Of a stretch of DNA of 64,000 bases, positions 54,640 through 64,000 are shown in pieces. The stretch covers positions 205,492,581 to 205,556,580 of the forward strand of contig OY992537.1 of assembly GCA_963921195.1 (NCBI GenBank), in the 5' to 3' direction. Position 1 is the stretch's first letter; every line of letters starts with the position of its first letter. A program made the translations under genes and the position numbers. Under the pieces are notes generated by a model. It was given only the letters and a program-made list of their open reading frames with translations, searched no databases and was not told the origin of the DNA. Source of the stretch: Pegoplata infirma (lineage: Eukaryota; Arthropoda; Insecta; Diptera; Anthomyiidae).

Positions 54640-56839
54640 AATGTGTTAAAAGAACATTACGAGGAACAAACCACACTTATTATATTGGCAAAAAATTTTA
54701 CCGTTCTTGAGTTATAAGACTTTAAAGTGTGGAAAGCAAAAAGGGCGAATATCCATCCTTAACAAAATATTATATAAAAATTATTTAGCTAAAATTTGAA
54801 ATTGTACACAAAAAAAAACGATCTTAGCACATACAAACATTTAGTGTTAATACTGCATCCAATGTCAGGAATAAAAAACAAAAATTTGTTCATGTCCTTT
54901 TATGTTACGTCGTAATATGCAGTCAAGGGTTAATATTATAATTCCTAAAAATGTATTTAGTGTCATAAAGAATTACTACTGCATCAAATGGCAGGAATAT
55001 TAAAAAAAAAAAATTAACAAAAAAATTTTTTTTGCATGTCCTGGCAATCCTTAAAAAGTGTATCCTTGAAGTCCTTAAAGTGTTACAAACAAATACCAAC
55101 CATAGTTCGTCAAGTTTTGCAAGTCTCATGAAAATGTAGTCAAAATCTGCTGCAAAATAACACATTTTAATTCAAATTTCAATAAATTTTTTTGGATATT
55201 CGCCCTTTTTCCATTTAAGCAAAAAATTGAAGTCCAATTTTTGGCAAGTTCTCTTTCGAATACCTTACTAAAATTTTGTATATAGGTAGATGTGACCTAA
55301 ATCTTTAAGCTAATACCAAAAAGTTGACAAAAATATTATTTTTTAACCGTTTCCTGCGTTTTTATTGTCCCCTGTAAAATTCTACAAATGGTCTATTCGT
55401 CTTTATTCGCATGAACTATTCAATTGTTTGTTTTATATTTTATATATTTTAAGTTTCATGCAAATCGGTCTATAAGGGTAGATATTAGAGCGGAGTGAAT
55501 TGTTCGGAGCAAAAGTTTTGACAAAATCGTCTAGGATATTTGGATTCTGCATAAAATTCTAAGAAAAAATGCCGAACAAACCATGTCTCAAAAATCAGTT
55601 TTGACCCCCCCCCCCCCCTAAATTTCAAAAATAGTTTTGTACGATATACGCCTTTTTCCATTAATCATCACGAGAAAAAGGGTATTTTTTGACCAGGGAT
55701 CTTTAGATTGTATACATAGATACACTATGGAGCCATTTAGACATTCCCATTTACAGTTTTATTAAATTCCAAAATCTCGCAATTTTATTCGCGATTTTCA
55801 TTTTTTAAAAATCACAAAATATGAAAAAGTAGTGTAGTTTGATGAGCGATAACTTCTTAAGTAAATATGCGATTTTTAAAATCAAAATTGAAATTAAAAG
55901 CTTAAGTCCTCTATATTAAACTTGAAAGTTAAAAAAATTGTGTTATTAAAAAAATGCATTTTAAATGCAAATGCATTTTTTAGTGCATTTTCGTCAACTT
56001 TCACCTCATTTGATTTTTTATACCCTCCACTCTGGTGATAGAGGGTATATATAAGTTTGTCATTCCGTATGTAACACATTGAAATATTGGTTTAGGACCC
56101 CATAAAGTATATATATTCATGATCCTTGATCTATTTTAAGTCGATCTAGCGATGTCCGTCTGTCTGTCTGTCTGTCCGTCTGTCTGTCTGTCTGTCTGTC
56201 TGTTGAAATCACGTTTTTGGCAATACTCCGAAACCGATTTAAACGCTTGGGGTACCAAAAGTTGCGCAATTTTCCCAGGCAAAAACTGATGTATTTTTTT
56301 TTTAAATCGGTTAAGTATTTTAAAAGTTATGAGCGAATTACTGAAAAACACATTTTTTTTTAACCTAAATTAGCTCATATTTTGTGTGATACATAAGAAA
56401 GAAAACGGAAATGAAAAAAAAAAAACTGAGAAAAAGGAAAAAAATCTTTACAAAAAAGCTTTAAAATATGTAAAACAAAATCTAAATTTAATTAAAAAAA
56501 AGTTCGTTAAGTAATAATAAAAAAATTAATAGTTATTTTTATATAGCATGTGTGTGTGTGGGTCCATTTTTTGCTTCGTCATATTAACGGGGTTGCCAGA
56601 CTTTTTTTTTTGGCTTTGTCGCCAAATAGGATGTAAAATATCGCCAAAATTCAATTTTGTTCAGATTTCTTAAAAAAAAATATTTCCATTTAAAAAAATA
56701 AATTTTGTTAAATAATAAAAGACAGAAATAAACTTTATGGCAAAAATCGCCCAAATCCGAAAAATTTATATACATAAAAGAGTAATATGACTGACTGACA
56801 TACTCATTCATCATCGCCCAGCCCAAGCCGCTGAAGTTA

Positions 56840-57460
56840 GAGACTTGAAATTTGGACTGTAGTTTGACCTCCCGGAATATAGATCCATTAAGGCTGTATT
56901 TTTGCCAGTGTTAATTCTAAGGGGGTCAAAAGGGTAAAAAACAGTACTTTTGGTGCTTTTTATATCTCCTGAAATAATGGTCATAGAAACTTGAAATTTC
57001 GACAGTATGTTCACATCCTAGAATATAGATCCAGTACGTCTGGATTATTGCCAATGTTGATTCTAAGAGGGTAAAAAGGGAAAAAATCTGTACTTATGGC
57101 ACCTTTTATATTTCCTTAAAAAATTGTCACATAGACTTGAAATTTGGACTGTATGTTCACCTCCCGGAATATAGATACCCTAAGGCTGGGTTTTTGCCAA
57201 TGATTTTTCTAATAGGGTAAAAAGGGTAAAAATATGTACTTTTGCTACATTTTATATTTCCTTAAATAAGGGTACTAGAAAATGGAAATTTGCAATGTCG
57301 GTTCACCTTCCGGAAAAAAGATTCACTAAGGCTCGGGTTTTGCCAATGTTGATTCTACTGAGGTAAAATGGGTAAAAAAGTACTTTTGGTACTTTTTTTA
57401 TTTACTGAAATTTTATTCAAACTTGAAATTTAGAATGTAGGATCCTTTAGTAAAATAAAA
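56840..57460. repeat. ~145-bp minisatellite, about five units
   Basis: CTTGAAATTTGGACTGTA-type starts occur near 56842, 56990, 57137, 57280 and 57423, each followed by CGGAATATAGAT, TTTTTGCCAATG and GGTAAAAAGGG sequence. The last units are more diverged and lead straight into the 16-bp array. Confidence 0.75.
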
Positions 57461-57501
57461 CATTCTGGAACAAGAACTTTCCAAAAATTCTGTACCGTTT
57501 T

Positions 57502-59092
57502 CAAAAAGTACCTTTTATAAAAATACCTTTTATAAAAGGTTCCTTTATAAAAAGTACCTTTTATAAAAGGTTCCTTTATAAAAAGTACCTTTTATAAAAA
57601 GTACCTTTTATAAAAAGTACCTTTTATAAAAAGTACCTTTTATAAAAAGTACCTTTTATAAAAAGTTCCTTTTATAAAAAGTACCTTTTATAAAAAGTAC
57701 CTTTTATAAAAAGTACCTTTTACAAAAAGTACCTTTTATAAAAAGTACCTTTTAAAAAAAGTGCCTTTTATAAAAAGTACCTTTTATAAAAAGTACCTTT
57801 TATAAAAAGTACCTTTTATAAAAAGTGCCTTTTATAAAAAGTACCTTTTATAAAAAGTTCCTTTTATAAAAAGTACCTTTTATAAAAAGTACCTTTTATA
57901 AAAAGTACCTTTTATAAAAAGTACTTTTTATAAAAAGTACCTTTTATAAAAAGTACCTTTTATAAAAAATACCTTTTATAAAAAGTACCTTTTATAAAAA
58001 GTACCTTTTATAAAAAGTACCTTTTATAAAAAGTACCTTTTATAAAAAGTACCTTTTATAAAAAGTACCTTTTATAAAAAGTACCTTTTATAAAAAGTAC
58101 CTTTTATAAAAAGTACCTTTTATAAAAAGTACCTTTTATAAAAAGTACCATTTATAAAAAGTACCTTTTATAAAAAGTACCTTTAATAAAAATTATCTTT
58201 TATAAAAAGTACCTTTTATAAAAAGTACCTTTTATAAAAAGTACCTTTTATAAAAAGTACCTTTTATAAAAAGTACCTTTTATAAAAAGTACCTTTTATA
58301 AAAAGTACCTTTTATAAAAAGTACCTTTTATAAAAAGTACCTTTTATAAAAAGTACCTTTTATAAAAAGTACCTTTTATAAAAAGTACCTTTTATAAAAA
58401 GTACCTTTTATAAAAAGTACCTTTTATAAAAAGTACCTTTTATAAAAAGTACCTTTTATAAAACGTACCTTTTATAAAGAGTACCTTTTATAAAGAGTAC
58501 CTTTTATAAAAAGTACCTTTTATTAAAAGTACCTTTTATAAAAAGTACCTTTTATAAAAAGTACCTTCTATAAAAAGTACCTTTTATAAAAAGTACCTTT
58601 AATAAAAAGTACCTTTTATAAAAAGTACCTTTAATAAAAAGTACCTTTTATTAAAAATACCTTTTTTAAAAAGTACCTTTTATAAAAAGTACCGTTTATA
58701 AAAGGTACTTTTTATAAAAAAGTGCCGTTTATAAAATTACTTTTTATAAAAAGTACCATTTATAAAAGTATCTTTTATAATAAGTATCTTTTATAAAAAT
58801 ACCCTTTATAAAAAGTACCTTTTATAAAAAGTACCTTTTGTAAAAAGTACCTTTTATAAAAAATACCTTTTATAAAAAATACCTCTAATAAAAAGTACCT
58901 TTTATAAAAAGTACCTTTTATAAAAAGTACCTTTTATAAAAAGTACCTTTTATAAAAAGTACCTTTTATAAAAAGTACCTCTAATAAAAAGTGCCTTTTA
59001 TAAAAAGTACCTTTTATAAAAAGTACCTTTTATAAAAAGTACCTTTCATTAAAAGTACCTTTTATAAAAAGTACCTTTTATTAAAAGTACCG
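57502..59092. repeat. 16-bp satellite array, about 100 units
   Basis: TAAAAAGTACCTTTTA repeats head to tail for about 1.6 kb. Long runs (57950-58450) are nearly perfect; the edges and 58560-58900 are diverged. The unit is nearly its own reverse complement about the central GTAC. No gene. Confidence 0.95.
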
Positions 59093-59852
59093 AAAGTATA
59101 CTTTTTATTTCCTGAGGTATAAATAAAACAAACTTTTTTGTTTTTTAAATCATCACATTGGTGGAGGGTATTTAAAGATTCGGCACAGCCGAATGTAGCT
59201 TTCTTACTTGTTTTTAATTAACATGTTATGAAAGTATGACATTAAAAAAAAAAACTCAGTCATCATTTTAGTAGGACCAGTGTTCGAAAAAAAACGGAAC
59301 GTTATATAACGTACGGGTTTTTTCAAAAAACACATTTACTAAATTTTTTGTTAGTGATTGTGTTCGTGTACGCAAACAGAGTACCGAACGTTATGCTTGC
59401 GAATTGACGTACTCAAACTTTACGATAATGTACTGCACTATAAACAGAAACGCTTCATCGCGATGCATCGTAGTGATTGTGTGTTTTTTAACGATCACAA
59501 ACCAAATAAAGTGCTTTTAGTGTACTGTTTCCGTACTTAGCAGATTTTTCGTTTTAAACTTAAAATGGCTATATCTCGAAAACTAAGCAAGATAAAGCAA
59601 AACGAAGTCCACACATGTGAAGAGACTATGGAAATTCTAAGAACCAAAAATATGCTCCGATTTGCTTTAAATTGCTTAGTTTTCGAGATATCGCCATTTT
59701 AAGTTTTTGAAAAAAATCTGCTAAGTACGCAAACAGTACACTAAAAGTATTTTATTTTGTTTGTGTACATAGCACAGTACATAATCGTAAAGATTGTGTT
59801 CGTCAAGTCGCAAGCATAACGTTCGGTATTCTGTTTGCGTACACGTACACAA

Positions 59853-60602
59853 CACGGTTGGGAAATGTGGCACAATAGTGCCATTTTTGGCACTATTGAA
59901 TGGTCTGTGGCACCACAAAAAACAGTTTTGGCCCTTTTTCAATATCTGCAAATATTGTCAAAATTAAAAAAAAAAAATATATTTGTACTTAAATTTAATT
60001 ATTAGAAAAAGGGCAAAAAGTATCACTTTTTCCCCTTTTAGAATTCTTCAATTTATTGCAACGATGTAAGTTTTTGTTCTCTTTAAATTTATGAATTCAA
60101 AGTGAATGGTAACAAAATTCCAGTGGAAAATTGGTTGGTCCTACAGGAACAACTGATCCGAAAAACCCATCCTATGGATTATTCCAAGCGGACTGGTCAT
60201 AGAACATCAAAATCTAAAATACCAGTTCGCGACTACTTATGGGGCATGTCACAAAGTGTTAATTAAACACGTCCTAGGATCTTGCCATATTTACCACTCT
60301 AGAACCAGTCCTAAACTGTGTCATATGTTTGCTGTCAAAACTAAAAAAAAGGAATAAGTTGCGTGGAATTTATTAACCCCCAGTTTCTGTAATACGAACG
60401 CCATTCGTCTGCGACGAATTTGCATGCATTTTGTTTTTGTTACAATAACAAAATACACACAAATTCGTCACGAACGAATGGCGTTCGTATTACAGAAACT
60501 GGGGGTAAGAAAATTATTGATTTTTTGGCCCTTTTCAACCCATTTTGGCCCTTTTTAGCCTTCAACTTGGCACTAATTGAAAATTCTCAAATACCAACAC
60601 TG
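59853..60602. mobile_element. hAT-like element CACGGTTGG nested in the previous
   Basis: Ends CACGGTTGG and CCAACACTG, exact duplication GTACACAA at 59845-59852 and 60603-60610. Subterminal TGGCACTA / TAGTGCC motifs. A 129-bp hairpin (60377-60505) is nested within it. Confidence 0.9.
60377..60505. repeat. Near-perfect 129-bp hairpin
   Basis: CCCCCAGTTTCTGTAATACG and following bases pair with 60450-60505 with hardly a mismatch (CGAACGCCATTCGT). MITE-like, third level of nesting. Confidence 0.75.
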
Positions 60603-61729
60603 GTACACAACCACTTAAAATAATTTTTAGTGTTTCTGTATTTCTTGTTGGGAATGTGTTTGCGTATTTCCATCGGCATAGTTCAGTACAGAACACTAAT
60701 TTACCGTTCGTTAGTGTTTTTTTCAAACCCTGAGTAGGACACAAAAGTCTTCTATTTTTAATATTTTTTTTTTAATTATGCCCACATAAAAAGATTTTTT
60801 TTTTTAAATTTTGTTAATAAATGATTTTTGGATTTTCAAATCGTTTATCGATGTACTTTGAAGATCTATAACTCCTTAAGTAAACATCGGATTTTGATAA
60901 TCAAAATTGAAATTCAAAGCTAAAATCCTCTACTTTTAACGAAAAGTTTTAAAAAATTGTGGCAAAAAAAGAATGGTGTAGTTTACCACTTTAAAACTTT
61001 TTGTGGATTTTAAAAAAATTAAAATCGCGAATAAAATCGCGAGTTTTTGGAATTTAATTAAACTGTTAATGGGAATGTCTAAATGGCTCCTTAGAGTGTC
61101 TGGCTTCATAATAATAAAAAATCTGAAGACCTAAGTCCAGATATTTGTTTTTTAGAGCCCTCTAGCGGCGGTTTAGAGCAAAATAAATATCAAATATGGA
61201 TACACCTCTTTATACAAAATAAAAGCAAAATTTATTAGTAAAAAAATATATTCCAAATGATAAGCCCAGCTAAAAAAGTCGTATATCGTGCAAAACTATT
61301 TTTGAAAATTGGGGGGGGGGGGGGAGGGGGTAAAAACTGATTTTGTCGAAAAAAAAATCGAAAAACTGATTTTTTCGAAAAAAAAATCACTCCGCCCTAG
61401 TAGAGATACTTCCCTTGTAAGAAAACATATTTTTTTTTTCTTTTTTAAATATCTTCAAATATTGTCAAAAAAAATTTTGTCCGGGACTTCGAAAATTTTT
61501 AAATACATTTTTGGGACTTGCAAAATTATCCAAAATTTATGAATTTCTTTTTTTTTTCTAAAATCATTATTTTATGAAATTTTTTACTACAAAACGCAAA
61601 TAAATGTGTCTGGGACTTAAAAAGTTTTTAAATTTTGTTCGAGACTCGATAAAAATGAGAAAATTTGGTTTTTTCATATTGTCTCCAGTTTAGCGATAAG
61701 TCCAATTATCATCTGTCCCGTGATAGGTA

Positions 61730-62746
61730 CACTAAAAATAAATTCTCTGTCCAATCAGCAGAAAAGTCTGCTGAAAATACACCCATTTTGAGCCATATGA
61801 GAAATCTGCTGATTTTAGCAGACGCGGTTTGTTAAATTTCTGTACTGATAACCTGGGTTGAATCAGCAGAAAAAACTGCTGATTTCAGCAGAAAAATCTG
61901 CTGATTTCAGCAGAAAAAACTGCTGATTTCAGCAGAAAAAATCTGCTAATTTCGGGTAAGAAATTGATGATTTAAGCAGAAAAATTTTAAATTACACCTA
62001 GTTCGAGCCAATTGATATGTTTTCTGTAAAAATATCTTTTTTCAAAATAACAGTTTTGTATAAAATTGGAAAAAAATATATATATTTAACAACTTTATAA
62101 AATTCTTAACATGACACACAAGAAAGAATAGAAAGCAAAAATAACACAACATACACACTTATAATAAGAAAACAAATAAAAAAACACATGCATGAAACAA
62201 ATGAAAAAAAACTAGCAAAACACAATGGTGGTTTTGAATTTTGTATTGAACGCCGTACAATGTACGGTTTGCGTGAATGAACTGAAGAACTTCTCTTCTT
62301 GAAAAGCAGCAACAAACTGGCAAGCTGAAAAAAATATCTTTGTATGAATTTTTTGTTTGTGTTCTTTTGCATTATATTTATTAAAGCTGAAATATTTTGT
62401 GATGCATTTAAGCGGGAGCTATTTATATTCGTCTACTTAAATTTTTAGATAATGACATTTTATTTTTATTTTTGCGAGACCGACATTTAAAAAAATACTT
62501 AAAAAAATATAACAAAAAATATCTGTCAAATTAGCAAAATAATCTGCTTAAAATCTGCACAAAAACTTTGTGAAACTTAGCAGACAGAATCAGCAAAAGT
62601 TCTGCAAAATTTCTGCTGTTTTCAGAAATTGAATAGCAGAGAATTCTGCTAAAATATTCATTTCAGCAGAAAAATCTGCTAAAAATTTGTTATTCCAAAT
62701 TGAAAGTAATTTTACAGATTTTTTGACAGAGGTTTTCTTTTGGGTG
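61730..62746. mobile_element. TA-target element with AATCAGCAGAAAA motifs
   Basis: CACTAAAAATAAATTCTCTGTC and GACAGAGGTTTTCTTTTGGGTG bound it, TA on both sides (61728-61729, 62747-62748). GCAGAAAAATCTGCTGATTT palindromic motifs repeat near both ends. ATTTAAGCGGGAGC at 62407 is shared with elements E and C, so this is a distant relative. The frame at 62106-62372 shows no coding features. Confidence 0.75.
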
Positions 62747-62819
62747 TATTTTTATGATATGTCACGCTTTCACTAGTCACGGGATAGGTGATTTCGGATC
62801 GAGAGACACACTTTTCCTA

Positions 62820-63529
62820 CACTCAAAAAAATACGTTAGTAGTTTTTCTAATTTTTTTTTTGCTAATGCTAGCTAACTTTTAGCAAATTTTTAGTTGAGA
62901 TTAGCATGTTAGCAAAAAATTCTTGTAAACTTCATTTAGCACATTAGCAATTTTAAACAAACTTTGGACTAATTTCTTTTGCTAAGATTTGAAATTGAGT
63001 TGACAACATTTTTACAAGATTTTTTGCTAATATTAGCAAAAAATAAATGGTAAATTTTTTTTAATTTTCAAAAATCTCAAAATGGCGCTATTTTGGAAAC
63101 TAAGCCAGATAGAGCAAAATGGAGGCCATTTTTGGTTTTCGGGCTACTCTTCACATGTGTGGACCCTAATGGGTCCGAACTTTGGATCCAAAAAAGTTAG
63201 CATTCCCGAAAATTTTAAAATGCTCATATCTCGGTAAATATTGCCGACACAACAAAAAGTCGAAAAGCATTTGTGTAGCTCTCAACGCGTAGAACAAGAC
63301 CGCAAAATAATCAAAAGCTCTCCGAGTAATATTTTCGAAGTTATCGAGTTTTGTAATTCTCAAAACCCCGGTGGTCCGAACTCAATGGGGCCCTCAAATG
63401 TGTCTGAACTAAGTTCAGTTAACTAATTTTAGGCAAAACATTTTTGCTAACTTTACAAAAAAAAATGTGGGTTCAAAATCAGCAAATTTTCTGCTTTTTT
63501 TGCTAACAGTACAGTTTTTTTTTTGAGTG
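62820..63529. mobile_element. CACTC-ended TA-target element
   Basis: CACTCAAAAAAATACG and TTTTTTTTTTGAGTG ends, TA on both sides (62818-62819, 63530-63531). 710 bases. It includes GTGGACCCTAATGGGTCC and CAAAACCCCGGTGGTCC; it is the reverse of the flanks of the composite at 46466-49647, so it is the uninterrupted version of that family. The frames at 63166-63363 and 63241-63426 are not genes. Confidence 0.8.
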
Positions 63530-63531
63530 TA

Positions 63532-64000
63532 AAAAATCTTATTTTTTTTTCAACAAAGAAATTCAGCAAACACAATTTGTTGATCTGAGAAATGATTTTT
63601 TTTTCAACAAAGAAATTTAACAAACACAAACCCTATTTGTTGACATAATAAAAGAATTTTGAAATAAAATTTGCTTGACTGAGTTTGTTGAAATGAACTA
63701 ACAGTCTGCCGTTTTTACTAAATGTTTGATTGATATCATGTTTGGTTGATTTACAAATGATGTTTGTTGATTTTAATTTGACAATTTTATTTTCTGTGTA
63801 AATTTTTAATACTTTTGAATAAAAAATTACTCAATTTTGCACCAGTAAACAATTTAACTGTATTGAGTAAACTTTTAATAAAAATTTATTAAATGTATGC
63901 ATAAAAATTTTAGTAAAATTTTAGTAAAATTTTAATTGACACAATTTAAACTTTGCTCAAGATTTTTCGGTTTTTTAATTAAGTTTTTAATTGTGTCATT
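63532..64000. other. AT-rich end of window, no gene seen
   Basis: Short CAACAAA / TTTGTTGA motifs recur (63550-63780), followed by plain AT sequence. It may be the start of another element cut by the window edge. Confidence 0.4.

Larger units (their letters stand above)
52772..55421. mobile_element. Element F, copy 2 (reversed, interrupted)
   Basis: GAATAGTTCATGCGAATAAG at the left and its inverse at the right. The sequence is the reverse complement of 6589-7650, with element G2 inserted at 53041-54639. A minus-strand frame at 54923-55165 in this copy is not conserved as a frame in copy 1 and is rejected. Confidence 0.85.
56029..59210 (+). mobile_element. Helentron-like element with minisatellite and satellite array
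   Basis: It starts TATACCCTCCACTCTGGTG and ends GGTGGAGGGTATTTAAAG, with a hairpin TTCGGCacaGCCGAA and ...CTTACTTG. After the head (GTCCGTCTGTCTG microsatellite 56154-56206) come about five units of ~145 bases from 56840 to 57460 (ACTTGAAATTTGGACTGTA, CTCCCGGAATATAGAT, TTTTTGCCAATG). The 16-bp array follows. Internal tandem repeats are a known trait of such elements. Confidence 0.7.
59278..60732. mobile_element. hAT-like element CAGTGTTCG, 8-bp TSD
   Basis: Ends CAGTGTTCGAAAAAAA and TTTTTTTCAAACCCTG, exact duplication AGTAGGAC at 59270-59277 and 60733-60740. The left part is a foldback (GTACGCAAACAGAGTACCG at 59369 with its partner near 59820; CGAAAACTAAGCAA with its partner near 59680). It contains a second hAT at 59853-60602. 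Frames at 59358-59540 and 59721-59951 are mirror images of the foldback. Confidence 0.9.
55486..61399. mobile_element. 5.9 kb hAT-like composite
   Basis: The ends TAGAGCGGAGTGA and TCACTCCGCCCTA are flanked by GTAGATAT (55478-55485) and GTAGAGAT (61400-61407), seven of eight identical. Long internal arms are inverted: C run at 55605-55618 with G run at 61309-61324, GGAGCCATTTAGACATTCCC at 55731 with its partner near 61070, and AAATCGCGA motifs. It encloses a Helentron-like element with a satellite array (56029-59210) and two nested hATs. The non-nested remainder, about 1.2 kb, has no gene. Confidence 0.75.

Overview
This window looks like AT-rich nuclear DNA of a true fly (Diptera, probably a schizophoran). 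The evidence is the very high A+T content, GT-AG introns, TATA plus CAGT-type initiator promoters, and dense non-autonomous transposons with the TATACCCTCC...GAGGGTATA...TTCGGC ends common in fly genomes. There are no operons, bacterial genes or CRISPR arrays. Species and chromosome cannot be told from the sequence. All homology statements are from reading alone; no search was run.

Host genes: I see a small cluster of plus-strand genes for tiny secreted proteins, swamped by transposons. Copy A is a terminal exon at 9734-9886 whose first exon is not in the window. Copy B is complete: exon 1 at 24998-25120 and exon 2 at 33378-33527, 90 residues, with an 8.3 kb intron. Copy C is complete: exon 1 at 45615-45731 and exon 2 at 50035-50046, 42 residues, with a 4.3 kb intron. 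B and C share a recognisable signal peptide, a phase-0 intron and a promoter with the same 34-bp spacing from TATA box to CAGT initiator. Their mature parts differ. A and B have a serine/glycine stretch and a hydrophobic C-terminus like a GPI-anchor signal or membrane anchor. C has a short peptide with Glu-Pro/Ile-Pro dipeptides and two cysteines, of the general style of fly immune-induced peptides (Bomanin/Daisho type; resemblance only). A possible cysteine-rich terminal exon lies at 4931-4993. A duplicated block with two TTCACC...GGTGAA palindromes and long T-rich CATCAA arrays follows the terminal exons (about 5035-8335, 33823-36547, 50285-52720).

Transposon layout: 35-4567 is a nested hAT stack. 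5035-9630 is the duplicated block plus element F and an A/T element family. 10727-18700 holds Helentron-like elements, element G with a 2.1 kb foldback, and duplicated blocks. 18956-24869 holds two abutting hAT elements, the second carrying a nearly intact non-LTR retrotransposon (endonuclease plus reverse transcriptase, minus strand, one in-frame stop). The intron of copy B (25121-33377) is filled with CACTC-ended TA-target elements and a hAT. 36618-44590 holds foldbacks, a threefold nest of related elements and a 21-bp minisatellite. The intron of copy C holds a Harbinger-like element and a G/T-rich block of unknown type. 50352-55421 holds a Harbinger-like palindrome and a second, interrupted copy of element F. 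55486-61399 is a 5.9 kb hAT composite with a ~1.6 kb array of a 16-bp near-palindromic satellite. 61730-63529 holds two TA-target elements.

Most elements were delimited by terminal inverted repeats plus exact target-site duplications. Several insertions can be proved by comparing a filled copy with an empty paralogous copy in the same window.
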